Source: Pedococcus aerophilus
Lineage (GTDB): Bacteria; Actinomycetota; Actinomycetes; Actinomycetales; Dermatophilaceae
Assembly (NCBI RefSeq): GCF_039532215.1
Contig: NZ_BAAARN010000001.1
Coordinates: forward strand, 1,659,942-1,723,941
DNA: 64,000 nucleotides
Direction of reading: 5' to 3'
In this document: piece after piece, positions 16,535 to 26,981 of the stretch
Numbering within the stretch: the first letter of the stretch is position 1
Layout of the letters: every line of letters starts with the position of its first letter
Translations under genes and position numbers: made by a program
Notes under the pieces: model-generated
What the model was told of the DNA's origin: nothing
The model's input: only the letters and a program-made list of their open reading frames with translations
The model's database searches: none

Positions 16535-17437
16535 TCATTCTCCGTCGGTGGCGCTGTCGGTGGCGTGGTCGATCGCGGCGGTGGCCCGCAGCGCATCCAG
16601 GGTCGTCGGCACGCTGTGGACCCGGACGCCCCAGGCGCCGAGGCGAGCCGCGTGGACCGAGGTCGCCGCGGTGGCCGCGTCGCGTTCTGCCGGCGGGCGT
16701 GGCGGGACGCCGTCCGGGACCCCGATCCGGCCGAGGAAGGTCTTGCGGGAGGTGCCGACGAGGACCGGGTGGCCGAGGTCGACGACCTGGTCGAGGTGGC
16801 GCAGGAGCGTCCAGTTGTGGTGGGCGAGCTTGGCGAACCCGAAGCCGGGGTCGAGCACCAGCCGGTCGGGCGCCACCCCGGCCGCCACGAGGTCCCGCAC
16901 CCGGGCCGACAGCTCGGCGCAGACGTCGGCGACCACATCGGCGTAGGCCGCCCGGGACTGCATGTCGGCGCTGTGGCCGCGCCAGTGCATGACGACGAAG
17001 GGCGCACCCGCCTGCGCCACGACCCCGGCCATCGCGTCGTCGGCCTGGCCGCCGCTGACGTCGTTGACGATCGCGGCGCCGGCGGCCAGCGCGCGCACCG
17101 CGACCTCGGCGCGCATGGTGTCGACCGACACCACCGCGCCCTCAGCGGTCAGGGCCTCGATGACGGGCAGCACCCGACGCAGCTCCTCCTCCACCGAGGG
17201 TCGCTGGGCGCCGGGGCGGGTCGACTCGCCGCCGACGTCGAGGACGTCTGCGCCCTGCTCGCGCAGCTCGAGCCCGTGGGCGATGGCGGCCGACGGCTCG
17301 AACCACTCACCCCCGTCGCTGAAGGAGTCGGGGGTGACGTTGACGACGCCCATCACGACCGGCAGCCCATCGGCGCGGCGCAGCGGCCACGAGAAGGCAG
17401 TAGTGGTGCCGGTGCCGGTGCCGGTGGAGCGGCTCAC
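16535..17437 (-). CDS. folP: dihydropteroate synthase
   Basis: Joins hydroxymethyl-dihydropterin pyrophosphate with p-aminobenzoate. 300 residues, with the family hallmarks VNVTPDSFSDGG (32-43), DVGGESTRPGA (67-77) and VGTSRKTFLGR. The start is GTG at 17437, which overlaps the stop of the MprF-like gene as GTGA; the longer open frame to 17638 lies antisense-free but non-conserved inside that gene. A Gly/Thr-rich N-terminus of about 15 residues precedes the barrel. Confidence 0.95.
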   Translation of the reverse strand: MSRSTGTGTGTTTAFSWPLRRADGLPVVMGVVNVTPDSFSDGGEWFEPSAAIAHGLELREQGADVLDVGGESTRPGAQRPSVEEELRRVLPVIEALTAEGAVVSVDTMRAEVAVRALAAGAAIVNDVSGGQADDAMAGVVAQAGAPFVVMHWRGHSADMQSRAAYADVVADVCAELSARVRDLVAAGVAPDRLVLDPGFGFAKLAHHNWTLLRHLDQVVDLGHPVLVGTSRKTFLGRIGVPDGVPPRPPAERDAATAATSVHAARLGAWGVRVHSVPTTLDALRATAAIDHATDSATDGE

Positions 17438-19179
17438 AGCCGACCCCCGATCCGGCCGAGCTTCGGCCAGGTGAGGAAGGCCTCGGCCTCGAGCGCCGCG
17501 AGGCTCACGCGCGGGAGGTCCGACGCGGCCGGATACAGGAGGAACCGCGGTTGCCAGCCGGGCTGGAACTTGGCGTTGAAGCGGTAGAGGCTCTCGATCT
17601 GGAGCCAGCGCGAGGCGAAGACCAGCACCGAGCGCCACGCCCGCAGGACCGGGCCGGCGCCGAGCTTCTCGCCGCGCTCCAGGGCCGAGCGGAAGGCGGC
17701 GAAGTTGAGCGAGACCCGGCCGATGCCCAGGGCCGGGGCGGCCTCGAGGGCACGGACGATCATCAGCTCGTTGACCCCGCCGTCAGCCGTGCTGTCGCGG
17801 CGCATGACGTCCAGCGACATGCCGTCAGCACCCCAGGGGACGAACTGCAGGAACGCGCGCACAACCCCATCCTGCCGTGCCGCGACGAAGACGCAGTCCG
17901 GGTCGGCGTCGTCGAGCAGCCGGCCCAGCGCCATGGAGAAGCCGCGTTCGGTGTCGGACGAGCGCCACGCGGCGGCGTCGGCCATCGCCAGGCGGCGCAG
18001 GCCGGGGTCGACGTCACGCACTCGCGACACCTCGACGACGTACCCCGCGCGGTCGATCCGGCTCACCATCTGCCGCACGTTGCGCATCGGGCGTCCCGCC
18101 AGGCTGAAGGTCGAGGCGTCGACCACGGCCTCGTCACCGAGCTCCAGGGCCGACATCCCCGTCTGGCGCACCCACGTGGTCCCTGCGGCCTCCGAGCAGC
18201 CGAGCACGGCCGGGGTCCACGCGTGGTCGCGGGCGCGGGCGACGAACGCCGCGATGGCCCCGGGCCAGGCCTCCGGGTCGCCCACCGGGTCTCCGCTGGC
18301 CAGCATGACGCCCGACACGACGCGGTAGGCGATGGCGGCCTTGCCCGACTCGGACCACACGACGCTCTTGTCGCGGCGGGTGTTGAAGTAGGCCAGCGAG
18401 TCGCCGTGACGGGCCATCAGCACGCGCAGCCGGGCCTCGTCGTCGTCGGTGAGCTCGGGCCGCGGCTCGGGGGTGCGCAGGGCGAGGTAGGCGGGGGCGA
18501 GCAGGGTCATCAGGCCCAGCCCCAGCAGCAACGAGCCGACGACGTCGGCGGACCGGTCCCGCGTGAAGGACAGCGGTCCGTCCGCCCCCACGAAGCCCAG
18601 GACGAGCTCCCGGGCGAGCTCACCGGCACCTGGGAAGCCGCCGACGAGCTCGCGGCGGTTCAGCCACAGGACGAGGGTCCCGGCGGCGACGGACACGACG
18701 AGCAGCACGACGAAGGCGCGCACCGCCCGCCACCGCGTCGTGGGGTCCCCCAGTGCCTGGAACTCCCCCCGCTGGGCGACGAGCAGCACCAGCCCCACGG
18801 CGGCCACGGCAGCGGCTGCCGGCTCGGTCTTCAGGGCGTGCAGGACCACCGACACGGCGAGCAGGACCACGGCGGCCCGCCACGCCCTGCGCTTGCGGCG
18901 CTTGAGCCCGTGGCCGAGGACGAGCAGGAACACGCCGGCCACCACGGTCGCCGCGGCCGCGGCGTCGGACAGTGCACCGGGCAGCAGCTCGGTCAGTCCT
19001 TCGAGGCGCACCCGCCACGTGTGCAGCAGCCCGGTGACCAGGTCGACGGCGCCGACGAGGTAGGTGAGGTTGCCGAGCAGCCGCGGGACGGTGCGCGCCG
19101 TGAGGACGGCCGGCAGCCTGGAGGGGATCCGTGCGGAGAGCGTCGAGAGGGTGGAGCGCGAGGGTTCGCCTCCGCTCAC
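17434..19179 (-). CDS. DUF2156 membrane protein, MprF/LysX-like phosphatidylglycerol lysyltransferase family
   Basis: A 581-residue protein. The first 235 residues hold about six membrane helices; residues 245-575 form the DUF2156 domain, related to the tRNA-dependent lysyltransferase half of MprF, which moves lysine from Lys-tRNA to phosphatidylglycerol and so lowers negative surface charge. Compared with LysX of mycobacteria the fused lysyl-tRNA synthetase part is absent. GTG at 19179 overlaps the folE stop as GTGA, placing a lipid-modifying gene inside a folate operon. Substrate lysine versus another amino acid is not decided by the sequence. Confidence 0.85.
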   Translation of the reverse strand: MSGGEPSRSTLSTLSARIPSRLPAVLTARTVPRLLGNLTYLVGAVDLVTGLLHTWRVRLEGLTELLPGALSDAAAAATVVAGVFLLVLGHGLKRRKRRAWRAAVVLLAVSVVLHALKTEPAAAAVAAVGLVLLVAQRGEFQALGDPTTRWRAVRAFVVLLVVSVAAGTLVLWLNRRELVGGFPGAGELARELVLGFVGADGPLSFTRDRSADVVGSLLLGLGLMTLLAPAYLALRTPEPRPELTDDDEARLRVLMARHGDSLAYFNTRRDKSVVWSESGKAAIAYRVVSGVMLASGDPVGDPEAWPGAIAAFVARARDHAWTPAVLGCSEAAGTTWVRQTGMSALELGDEAVVDASTFSLAGRPMRNVRQMVSRIDRAGYVVEVSRVRDVDPGLRRLAMADAAAWRSSDTERGFSMALGRLLDDADPDCVFVAARQDGVVRAFLQFVPWGADGMSLDVMRRDSTADGGVNELMIVRALEAAPALGIGRVSLNFAAFRSALERGEKLGAGPVLRAWRSVLVFASRWLQIESLYRFNAKFQPGWQPRFLLYPAASDLPRVSLAALEAEAFLTWPKLGRIGGRL

Positions 19180-19769
19180 CTCTTGCCCCCGAGCAGCAGG
19201 GACATCGCCTCGGCGCGGGTCGCGGGGTCACGCAGCTGTCCGCGCACCGCCGAGGTGATGGTGCGCGAGCCGGGCTTGCGGATGCCCCGCATCGACATGC
19301 ACAGGTGCTCGCACTCGACGACGACGATGACGCCCTGCGCCCCGACGTGCTCGACGAGCGCGTCGGCGACCTGCGTGGTGAGGCGTTCCTGCACCTGGGG
19401 GCGGCGGGCGAACATCTCGACGAGCCTGGCCAGCTTGGACAAGCCGGTCACCCGCCCGTCCTTGGCCGGGATGTAGCCGACGTGGGCGACCCCGTGGAAG
19501 GGCACGAGGTGGTGCTCGCACATGCTGTAGACCTCGATGTCGCGCACGAGGATCATCTCTTCGTGGTCGATCTCGAAGGTCTTGGACAGCACCTCCCCGG
19601 CATCGAGCCCGAGCCCGGCGAAGAACTCGCCGTAGGCCCGGGCCACGCGTGCCGGGGTCTCCTTGAGGCCGTCCCGGTCGGGGTCCTCACCGATCGCGAG
19701 CAGCAGCTCGCGCACCGCTGCCTCGGCCCGGGCCTGGTCCACCTGGTGCCGACGACCCTCAGTGGTCAT
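19176..19769 (-). CDS. folE: GTP cyclohydrolase I
   Basis: Opens GTP to dihydroneopterin triphosphate, the first committed step of folate synthesis. 197 residues, full family length. The zinc ligands are Cys84 and His87 in [13 protein letters not shown] and Cys157 in ECEHLCM. ATG at 19769 lies inside the end of ftsH (11-nt overlap in the sequence coding NDH-stop), which sets the start and shows coupling to ftsH; the longer open frame to 19919 is inside ftsH. Confidence 0.96.
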   Translation of the reverse strand: MTTEGRRHQVDQARAEAAVRELLLAIGEDPDRDGLKETPARVARAYGEFFAGLGLDAGEVLSKTFEIDHEEMILVRDIEVYSMCEHHLVPFHGVAHVGYIPAKDGRVTGLSKLARLVEMFARRPQVQERLTTQVADALVEHVGAQGVIVVVECEHLCMSMRGIRKPGSRTITSAVRGQLRDPATRAEAMSLLLGGKR

Positions 19770-21855
19770 TCGGGTTGACCTGACCACCCTCGGGGATCTC
19801 GATGGTCTGCGTCGGCGGGTGCTCCTCGGGAGCCTTGACGGCGCCGACCTCGGCGGCCTTGTCGATCGCCTCGGCGGTCTGGCGGTCGTTGCCGGCCGCC
19901 TCGAAGGAGCGGCTGCCACCGTTCTGGGCGGCCTGCTCGGCCGGGGTCAGGACGGGCGGCTGGTCGGACAGGAAGCGCGTCTCGCTCGAGAGCCACATCG
20001 GGCGCACGGGGCGCTTGCGGATCGGCGCGAAGATCGCCGCGAGCTCCTTGGCGTTGAGCGTCTCGTGCTCCAGCAGGTCCAGGACCAGCTTGTCGAGGAT
20101 GTCGCGGTTGTCGTTGATGACGTGCCACGCCTCGTCGTGCGCGGCGTCGATGAGCTTGCGCACCTCGGTGTCGACGATGCCGGCGATCTCCTCCGAGTAG
20201 TCGCGCTGGTGACCCATGTCGCGACCCAGGAAGACCTCACCCTGGCTCTGGCCGAGCTTGATCGCACCGATGCGCTCGCTCATGCCGTACTCGGTGACCA
20301 TCTTGCGGGCCATGCCGGTGGCCTTCTCGATGTCGTTGGAGGCACCCGTGGTCGGGTCGTGGAAGACGACCTCCTCGGCGACGCGTCCACCCATGGCGTA
20401 GGAGAGCTGGTCGAGGATCTCGTTGCGGGTCGTGGAGTACTTGTCGTCGGTCGGCATGACCATCGTGTACCCGAGTGCCCGGCCGCGCGGCAGGATCGTC
20501 ACCTTCGTGACGGGGTCGAGGTGGTTCATCGCGGCGGCGACGAGCGCGTGGCCGCCCTCGTGGTACGCCGTGATCTTGCGCTCCTTGGCGGACATGATCC
20601 GGGTGCGCTTCTGCGGGCCCGCGATGACGCGGTCGATCGCCTCGTCGAGGGAGGCGTCGTCGATGAGCTTGCCGTCGCTGCGGGCGGTGAGCAGGGCGGC
20701 CTCGTTGAGGACGTTCGCGAGGTCGGCACCGGTGAAGCCGGGCGTCCGGCGGGCGACGGCCAGCAAGTCGACGCCGGTGGCCATCGGCTTGCCCTGGGAG
20801 TGCACCTCGAGGATGCGGTGGCGGCCGATCATGTCGGGCGCCTCGACAGCGATCTGGCGGTCGAAGCGGCCGGGGCGCAGCAGCGCCGGGTCGAGGATGT
20901 CGGGGCGGTTGGTGGCCGCGATGAGGATGACGTTGGTCTTGACGTCGAAGCCGTCCATCTCGACGAGCAGCTGGTTGAGCGTCTGCTCGCGCTCGTCGTG
21001 CCCACCGCCGAGGCCGGCGCCACGGTGGCGGCCGACGGCGTCGATCTCGTCGACGAAGACGATGGCCGGGGCGTTGGCCTTGGCCTGCTCGAACAGGTCA
21101 CGCACACGGGAGGCACCGACACCGACGAACATCTCGACGAAGTCCGAACCGGAGATCGAGTAGAACGGGACGCCTGCCTCACCGGCGACGGCGCGCGCCA
21201 GCAGGGTCTTGCCGGTGCCGGGCGGACCGTAGAGCAGGACGCCCTTGGGGATCTTGGCGCCGACAGCAAGGAACTTGGACGGCTCGGCGAGGAACTCCTT
21301 GATCTCGTGCAGCTCCTCGACGGCCTCGTCGGCACCGGCGACATCGGCGAAGGTGACCTTCGGGGTGTCCTTGGTGGCGAGCTTGGCCTTGGACTTGCCG
21401 AACTGCATGACGCGCGAGCCGCCACCCTGCATCTGGCTCATGAGGAACCAGAACAGGCCGAGCAGGATGATGATCGGGAGGATCGACCCGAGCAGGGCGA
21501 CGAAGGGGTTGGTGCCCTTGTTGTCCTGGTTGACCCCACCCGACGGCGGGTTGTCCTTGAGCAGCTGGATGAAGCCCGGGCCAGCCGCCTCGACGTACTC
21601 GGTGCGGACCTTCGTCGCGTCCTTGACGTTCTTGCCGTCGGAGTAGGACTGACCACTCTTGAGGTCGATGTCGACGACCTCGTTGTTGGTGATCGTGACC
21701 TTCTCGACCTTCTTCTCCGTGATGAGCTGCTGGGCCGCGGAGGTGTCGATGCGGGTGTAGCCACCGGAGTCGCTGAAGGAGAAGACCGTCAGCAGGATCG
21801 CGATGACCGCGACGACCCAGAACAACGGGGCCCGAAGGATGCGCTTGAAATCCAT
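19759..21855 (-). CDS. ftsH: ATP-dependent zinc metalloprotease FtsH
   Basis: Membrane-anchored AAA protease that degrades damaged membrane proteins and selected soluble regulators. 698 residues: membrane helices at about 9-26 and 118-140 flank a periplasmic loop, Walker A is GPPGTGKT (210-217), the second region of homology ([20 protein letters not shown]) follows, and the zinc site HEGGH is at 432-436. The C-terminal tail is Pro/Gln-rich. It leads the run ftsH-folE-MprF-like-folP-folBK-DUF3180, all with overlapping or near-abutting joints. Confidence 0.97.
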   Translation of the reverse strand: MDFKRILRAPLFWVVAVIAILLTVFSFSDSGGYTRIDTSAAQQLITEKKVEKVTITNNEVVDIDLKSGQSYSDGKNVKDATKVRTEYVEAAGPGFIQLLKDNPPSGGVNQDNKGTNPFVALLGSILPIIILLGLFWFLMSQMQGGGSRVMQFGKSKAKLATKDTPKVTFADVAGADEAVEELHEIKEFLAEPSKFLAVGAKIPKGVLLYGPPGTGKTLLARAVAGEAGVPFYSISGSDFVEMFVGVGASRVRDLFEQAKANAPAIVFVDEIDAVGRHRGAGLGGGHDEREQTLNQLLVEMDGFDVKTNVILIAATNRPDILDPALLRPGRFDRQIAVEAPDMIGRHRILEVHSQGKPMATGVDLLAVARRTPGFTGADLANVLNEAALLTARSDGKLIDDASLDEAIDRVIAGPQKRTRIMSAKERKITAYHEGGHALVAAAMNHLDPVTKVTILPRGRALGYTMVMPTDDKYSTTRNEILDQLSYAMGGRVAEEVVFHDPTTGASNDIEKATGMARKMVTEYGMSERIGAIKLGQSQGEVFLGRDMGHQRDYSEEIAGIVDTEVRKLIDAAHDEAWHVINDNRDILDKLVLDLLEHETLNAKELAAIFAPIRKRPVRPMWLSSETRFLSDQPPVLTPAEQAAQNGGSRSFEAAGNDRQTAEAIDKAAEVGAVKAPEEHPPTQTIEIPEGGQVNPNDH

Positions 21856-22058
21856 GTGTGTAGCGGGGCTGGCCGCCCCGTGCCTCCTGCTCGATCACGC
21901 TCTGGTGCCACGGCCCGGAACTGGGTGCGGCTCTCCCACGACGGTACTACCTCGCTGCTGCCGTGGTTCGTGCTGGACAACGACCCGGATGGGCCGGGTG
22001 TTCCGTCTGCCTCGCCTGCCGCGGGGGTGTCCCGAGGCACGGACGGACCGGTTCAGCC

Positions 22059-22610
22059 CTAGGCGTAGACGTGCGGCGCGAGGGTGCCGACGACGCGCAG
22101 GTTGCGGTACTGCTCGGCGTAGTCGAGGCCGTAACCGACGACGAACTCGTTGGCGATGTCGAAGCCGACCCACTTGACGTCGATCTCGACCTTGGCCGCC
22201 TCGGGCTTGCGCAGCAGGGTGCAGATCTCGACGGACGCCGGCGAGCGCGACTCGAGGTTGGACTTGATCCACGACAGCGTGAGGCCGGAGTCGACGATGT
22301 CCTCGACGATCAGGACGTGCTTGCCGGTGATGTCGGTGTCGAGGTCCTTCAGGATGCGCACGACGCCCGAGGACTTGGTGCCCGAGCCGTAGGACGAGAC
22401 GGCCATCCAGTCGACCGGCGCGGTGCCGGGCAGCGCGCGGGACAGGTCGGCCATCACCATCACGGCGCCCTTGAGGACGCCGACGAGCAGCAGGTCCTTG
22501 CCTTCGTACTCGGCCCAGACCTCCTCGGCGAGCTCGGCGAGGCGGGCGTGGATCTCCTCCTCGGTGATGAGGACCTTCTCCAGATCGGCTCCCATGTGGG
22601 CAGCGTCCAC
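22059..22610 (-). CDS. hpt: hypoxanthine phosphoribosyltransferase
   Basis: Purine salvage enzyme making IMP or GMP from the base and PRPP. 183 residues; the PRPP loop is VLIVEDIVDSGLTL, and the C-terminal FVVGYGLDYAEQYRNL is typical. GTG at 22610 is preceded by GGAGAAG at 7 nt, better than the internal ATG at 22595. It lies between tilS and ftsH, the usual actinobacterial order, with a 200-bp gap before ftsH. Confidence 0.95.
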   Translation of the reverse strand: MDAAHMGADLEKVLITEEEIHARLAELAEEVWAEYEGKDLLLVGVLKGAVMVMADLSRALPGTAPVDWMAVSSYGSGTKSSGVVRILKDLDTDITGKHVLIVEDIVDSGLTLSWIKSNLESRSPASVEICTLLRKPEAAKVEIDVKWVGFDIANEFVVGYGLDYAEQYRNLRVVGTLAPHVYA

Positions 22611-22631
22611 GGCTCTTCTCCAAGTCTTGAC

Positions 22632-22675
22632 GGGTGGGTCTCGGGTGGGTCTCAGGTGGGTCTGGGGTGGGTGTC
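22632..22675. repeat. four 11-bp tandem repeats between tilS and hpt
   Basis: Two exact and two near-exact copies of GGGTGGGTCTC in a row, just upstream of the hpt coding start on the other side of its ribosome site (downstream of tilS start region). G-rich on the plus strand, so it could fold as a G-quadruplex; otherwise simple slippage repeat. Confidence 0.75.
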
Positions 22676-22690
22676 GCGTCGGGTGCGGGG

Positions 22691-23671
22691 CTATTCAACC
22701 GGAGGCGGCGGACCGATGGATACCCGCCCACCGGCTCGGGTCGCGACCAGCGGTCCGGGCAGGCTGACCGGTCCCTGTCCGTGCCACCGGGTGAGGAGCG
22801 CGTCGCACGCCTCGGTATGGCGCGTGCTCACCTGCCCGGCCGGCGCACCGGCGCCGATGGCGAGCCGGCGCCATACCCGCGTGCGGACCGCCCGCGGCAG
22901 GGCGGCGAGGTCGTCCACCGACCAGGGGCCCTCGGAGAGGGCGGTGACGGCGTCGTCGGCAAGCTGGTCGAGCAGGTCCGCGTCGTCGCGGAGCTGGTCG
23001 GCGGTGCGCGCCAGGGCGGCGGACACCCCTGGACCGAGGTCGCACTCGAGGTCGACCAGGGCCCGGCGGGCCCGGACCCGGGTGAAGGCGGCGTCCTCGT
23101 TCATCGGGTCGTCCCACCAGTCGAGGCCCTCTGCGACGCACGAGGCCCGGGTCTGCTGCCTCGACACCGCCAGGAGGGGGCGGCGGTAGCGGTCGCGGGC
23201 CCGCGGCATACCGGCCAGCGAACGGGCCCCCGCGCCGCGGGTGAGGCCGAGGAGCACCTGCTCAGCCTGGTCGTCGAGGGTGTGGCCGAGGAGCACGAAC
23301 CGGGCGCCGTGGCGGGTGGCGGCGTCGTCGAGCGCGCGGTATCGGGCGTCCCGTGCCGCGGCCTCGAGGCCCTCACCACCTGTGGCCACGTGGACCTGCG
23401 CCCAGCCGATCGGGGCGAGGCCCAGCTCGTCGCAGCGGGCGCCGGCCCGCCTGGCGACGGCGGACGAGTCGGGGTCCAGGCCGTGGTCCACGACGACCGC
23501 ACCGGCCCGCACCCCGAGCCTGGGCGCCTCGAACGCCACGGCCGCGGCCAGGGCGAGGGAGTCCGCGCCACCGCTGCAGGCGACGAGCACGAGGTCGCCG
23601 GGCGCGCACTCCCCGAGGGCGGTGCGCACGGCGAGCCGGACGGCGGCCGTCGCCGGGTGCGGCCCGCTCAC
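22691..23671 (-). CDS. tilS: tRNA(Ile)-lysidine synthetase
   Basis: Adds lysine to C34 of the CAU-anticodon tRNA-Ile so that it reads AUA. 326 residues; the PP-loop ATP motif SGGADS is at 33-38. Its C-terminal region is short, as in other actinobacterial TilS. GTG at 23671 begins VSGPHPATAAVRL, the first start in frame after the upstream zincin gene; the ribosome site is weak. The order zincin-tilS-hpt-ftsH is conserved in actinobacteria from general knowledge. Confidence 0.93.
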   Translation of the reverse strand: MSGPHPATAAVRLAVRTALGECAPGDLVLVACSGGADSLALAAAVAFEAPRLGVRAGAVVVDHGLDPDSSAVARRAGARCDELGLAPIGWAQVHVATGGEGLEAAARDARYRALDDAATRHGARFVLLGHTLDDQAEQVLLGLTRGAGARSLAGMPRARDRYRRPLLAVSRQQTRASCVAEGLDWWDDPMNEDAAFTRVRARRALVDLECDLGPGVSAALARTADQLRDDADLLDQLADDAVTALSEGPWSVDDLAALPRAVRTRVWRRLAIGAGAPAGQVSTRHTEACDALLTRWHGQGPVSLPGPLVATRAGGRVSIGPPPPVE

Positions 23672-23711
23672 GGGCGCACCGCGGGGGCAGCCCGGCGAAG
23701 GGCGCGTCGAG

Positions 23712-24776
23712 TCACGCGTGGACGCGGGCGACCCACGCCGACGGCGTCTCGATCTCGGACGGCAGCGGCAGCGTCTCGGGCGACTCCCAGACGCGGTTGA
23801 AGCCTTCTGTCCCGACGGCCGCCGTGACCTCCCGGACGAACACGGCACCGTCGCGGTACTGGCGCATCTTGGCCTCGAGGCCGAGCAGGCGGCGCACGAT
23901 GCGGTCCAGTCCGCCGACGCCCTGGCGACGGGCGTCGAAGCGGCTGCGGATGTGGGCCACCGACGGGATGACCTTCGGCCCGACCTCGTCCATGACGACG
24001 TCGGCGTGACCTTCGAGGAGGGACATGATGGCCGTGACCTGGGCCAGGCGGTCCCGCTGCTCGGGCGTCGCGATGAGCTCGGTGATGCCCGTGCCGCCGG
24101 GCTTGAGCGCCTCGGGGAGCTGGCGGGCCAGCCGCTGCACGGTCTCCTGCATGCTCTCCGGGTCGGGGACGAGGTCGGTGGCGAGCGAGCGCACCCGGTC
24201 GACCAGGTGGTCGCGGAGCCACGGCACCGCGGTGAACTGCACCCGGTGGGTCTCCTCGTGCATGCAGACCCAGAGCCGGAAGTCGCTCGGGTCCACGCCG
24301 AGCTCCCGCTCGACCTGGACGAGGTTCGGTGCCACGAGCATGAGCTGGGGGGTGCCACCGGGCGCGAGGTCGTACTGACCGAGGACCTTGCCGGACATGA
24401 AGGCGAGCAGGGCGCCGGTCTCCGCGCCGGTGACCCGACCGCCGATCGCCTTGGCGAGGTCGCCGGGCGCCTTCTTCTGCTTGTCGATGAGGGCGCCGAA
24501 GACCGGGTCCATCAGGGCGGCCATCGAGTCGGCATTGAGGGCGATCCAGGTGGGGCGGTCCACGACGATCGCGGCGGGCGCGTCACCGGGGGCGTGCAGC
24601 AGCGCGGTCTCGGCCACCGGTTGCTGGGCCCGGCGGGAGGCGGACCGGATCTCGGCCACGACGGCGGCGGCCTCCTGGGCCGTCACGGTGGGCCCGGCCT
24701 GCACGAGTCGGGAGCCCGTCGCCTTCGCGAACTCCCAGTCGACGTAGCTGGTGGTCGACTGCAGCGGCACGGTCAT
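23712..24776 (-). CDS. zinc-dependent metalloprotease-like protein (DUF2342/zincin-2 family)
   Basis: A 354-residue cytosolic protein with the zinc-binding HEETH (173-177) in CMHEETHRVQF and a downstream glutamate-rich helix (LEGHADVVMDEVG) that likely gives the third ligand. The family is annotated either as a zinc-dependent metalloprotease or as coenzyme F420 biosynthesis-associated, without an established function. ATG at 24776 was chosen; GTG at 24800 would overlap dacB and GTG at 24770 has better ribosome-site spacing. It sits between dacB and tilS, as in many actinobacteria. Confidence 0.88.
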   Translation of the reverse strand: MTVPLQSTTSYVDWEFAKATGSRLVQAGPTVTAQEAAAVVAEIRSASRRAQQPVAETALLHAPGDAPAAIVVDRPTWIALNADSMAALMDPVFGALIDKQKKAPGDLAKAIGGRVTGAETGALLAFMSGKVLGQYDLAPGGTPQLMLVAPNLVQVERELGVDPSDFRLWVCMHEETHRVQFTAVPWLRDHLVDRVRSLATDLVPDPESMQETVQRLARQLPEALKPGGTGITELIATPEQRDRLAQVTAIMSLLEGHADVVMDEVGPKVIPSVAHIRSRFDARRQGVGGLDRIVRRLLGLEAKMRQYRDGAVFVREVTAAVGTEGFNRVWESPETLPLPSEIETPSAWVARVHA

Positions 24777-24790
24777 CCCCTCACGGTAGG

Positions 24791-26293
24791 TCAGCGGCAC
24801 CCGCAGGTCGCGAGCGCCGCCACGAAGCGGTCCAACGCGGCGCGGGCGGCCAGCGTTCCGATGCTCGCCGGGACCTGGTCGGCCTGGACGACGTAGGACA
24901 GGACCCGGCCGTCGGCGTCGATCACGGTGCCGGCCACCGAGCTCGTGCCGGTGAGCGTGCCCGTCTTGGCGCGGGCGATCCCGGCGGCGGGGTGGGTGAC
25001 GGCCGAGGTGAAGCGCTGGGCGAGCGTGCCGGTCAGTCCGGCGACGGGCAGCCGGGCCACGGTGTCCTGCATGGCGGGGACCGATCCGTCTGCGCCGAGC
25101 TGGAGGACGTCCGACAGGGCCCTCGGCGAGATCTTCTGTCCCGAGGACAGCCCGCTGGTGTCCTTGATGACGGCACCGGACAGGTCGACCCCCTTGGCCG
25201 TCACAGCCTTGGTCACGAACGCCACGGCTGCCGGGAACGTCGCTGCTCCCCCGGCCTTGACGGTGGCCTGGCGGGCCAGGCCCTCGGTGAGGGCGTTGTC
25301 GCTCTCGTCCAGCGCGAGGGCCAGGATGTCGCCGACCGGTGCCGACTCGACGGTCCCCAGCACCGTGGACCCCTCGGCGACGGGCTTGGTCCAGGTCTTC
25401 TCCGGAGCCAGCTCCGCGGTGATCCCCTGCCCCTTTAGCGCCGCGACGAAGGCGGCGGCCGTGGCGGCCTCGGGGTCACGCGGCGCCGGCCGGTACGGGA
25501 TGGCCCGCTGCCCGGCCAGCCCGAGCATCGAGACGCCACCGGTGAAACCGGCGTCGATGTCGGCCCGCACCCAGGTGGGCGCCCAGCGCGGGCCCCGGGC
25601 GTAGCTCGTGTCGAGGCGCAGGGTGACCGTCGAGGTCCCTGCGGCCTGGAGGGCGGTGGCGACCTGGGCCGCCAGGTCGGCCAACCCGGCCCGGCCCTCG
25701 ACCGCAGCAGGTCGCCCTGCACCCTTGGCCAGCATCGTGTCGCCGCCGGCCACGAGGACGATGTCGGTGGCCGACGGCCCCTGGACCACGGTGGTGGGCA
25801 GGGTCGCCCGCGGGTCGAGCGTGGTGCCGACGGCGAGGGCGGTCAGGAGCTTGAGCGTCGAGGCCGGAGTGCGGGCGACGTCGGGGGCCTTCTGGAGCAG
25901 GACCTGCCCGGTGAACGCGTCCCGGACGACGAAGCCCGGCACGGGGCCGAGCGCAGGGTCGGCCGCCTGCACCTCCAGGGCTGCGGCGAGCGCGGTCGGC
26001 TCGGGGATGAGGGCACCGGCGGAGGCGGGCCGGAGCGGCTGGGCCGCACTGTCGACCGTGGGCACGGTGGTCGGCGACGGCGACCCCGTCGCGGCCCCGG
26101 ACGTCGTCGGGCTCGTACCTTCCGCCGGGGTCCCCGCGGTGGTCGACCCCGTGGCCTCCGAAGGGGCCTTCGACGTGGGAGGCTGGGCCGCGGTCCGGGT
26201 CAGGATCCCGGGTGCCACGTCGTAGACGTCCAGCGCGCCGTACCCGAGGACGAGCACGAGCAGCGCCACCACGGCGGCGAGGACGCGACGCAC
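24791..26293 (-). CDS. dacB: D-alanyl-D-alanine carboxypeptidase/endopeptidase (PBP4 type)
   Basis: Peptidase family S13 enzyme that trims or opens peptidoglycan cross-links outside the membrane. 500 residues: an N-terminal membrane/signal segment (4-22), a Thr/Ser/Pro-rich linker (32-90), then the catalytic domain with SxxK at Ser145-Lys148 (ASTLK), an SDN motif (DESDNAL) and the KTG triad (AKTGTLTG). GTG at 26293. It is divergent from ppa with about 90 bp between. The C-terminus ends in Cys-Gly-Cys-Arg, which is unusual. Confidence 0.93.
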   Translation of the reverse strand: MRRVLAAVVALLVLVLGYGALDVYDVAPGILTRTAAQPPTSKAPSEATGSTTAGTPAEGTSPTTSGAATGSPSPTTVPTVDSAAQPLRPASAGALIPEPTALAAALEVQAADPALGPVPGFVVRDAFTGQVLLQKAPDVARTPASTLKLLTALAVGTTLDPRATLPTTVVQGPSATDIVLVAGGDTMLAKGAGRPAAVEGRAGLADLAAQVATALQAAGTSTVTLRLDTSYARGPRWAPTWVRADIDAGFTGGVSMLGLAGQRAIPYRPAPRDPEAATAAAFVAALKGQGITAELAPEKTWTKPVAEGSTVLGTVESAPVGDILALALDESDNALTEGLARQATVKAGGAATFPAAVAFVTKAVTAKGVDLSGAVIKDTSGLSSGQKISPRALSDVLQLGADGSVPAMQDTVARLPVAGLTGTLAQRFTSAVTHPAAGIARAKTGTLTGTSSVAGTVIDADGRVLSYVVQADQVPASIGTLAARAALDRFVAALATCGCR

Positions 26294-26385
26294 TCGACCC
26301 CCTCAGCGCTGGACTTGCGTCATACGGAACACTTGTCCGCGAGCCTAGGTCATAGGCACGCGCAACAACGGAAGGGACCAGCGTC

Positions 26386-26961
26386 GTGGAGTTCGACGTC
26401 ACCATCGAGATCCCCCAGGGTCATCGCAACAAGTACGAGGTCGACCACGAGACCGGACGCATCCGTCTGGACCGCCTCCTGTTCACCTCCACCCGCTACC
26501 CGGCCGACTACGGCTACGTCGAGGACAGCCTCGGCGAGGACAGCGACCCGCTCGACGCCCTGGTCCTGCTGGAGGAGCCCACCTTCCCCGGTTGCCTCGT
26601 CCGCGTCCGCCCGATCGGCATGTTCCACATGCGCGACGAGGCAGGCGGCGACGACAAGATCCTCTGCGTCCCGGCCGGCGACCCCCGTCAGGCGCACATC
26701 ACCGAGCTCGAGCAGGTCAGCAGCTTCGACCGCCTCGAGATCCAGCACTTCTTCGAGACCTACAAGGACCTCGAGCCCGGCAAGTCCGTGGAGGGCGCCC
26801 ACTGGGCCGGCCGCGAGGAGGCCGAGAAGGTCGTCCGCGAGGCCATCGAGCGCGCCAAGGCCGCCGGCATGACGACCGCCCGCTGGCGCATGCCCGACAT
26901 CAGCGCCGAGCCGATGTCGGAGGCCAAGCCGCCGACCGAGGCCAAGCCGCCGACCGAGTAG
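26386..26961 (+). CDS. ppa: inorganic pyrophosphatase
   Basis: Hydrolyses pyrophosphate and so drives biosynthetic reactions. 191 residues, of which about 165 form the family I core: [15 protein letters not shown] and the metal-binding [11 protein letters not shown] are visible. GTG at 26386 follows GGAAGGGA. The C-terminus carries an extra tail containing a perfect 18-bp tandem duplication (26920-26937 and 26938-26955) that repeats the peptide EAKPPT, so the tail length is probably variable between strains. Confidence 0.96.
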   Translation: MEFDVTIEIPQGHRNKYEVDHETGRIRLDRLLFTSTRYPADYGYVEDSLGEDSDPLDALVLLEEPTFPGCLVRVRPIGMFHMRDEAGGDDKILCVPAGDPRQAHITELEQVSSFDRLEIQHFFETYKDLEPGKSVEGAHWAGREEAEKVVREAIERAKAAGMTTARWRMPDISAEPMSEAKPPTEAKPPTE

Positions 26962-26981
26962 GAGCCGCGCGTCAGCGACGT

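Noticed and set aside
19663-22062. 799-codon plus-strand open frame
   Set aside because: Antisense of ftsH and folE, whose protein motifs are unambiguous.
22632-22675. CRISPR-like array
   Set aside because: Units are contiguous without spacers and only 11 bp long.
22691-24358. Single 555-codon frame joining tilS with upstream sequence
   Set aside because: The upstream part is the wrong frame of the zincin gene; TilS begins at the GTG at 23671.
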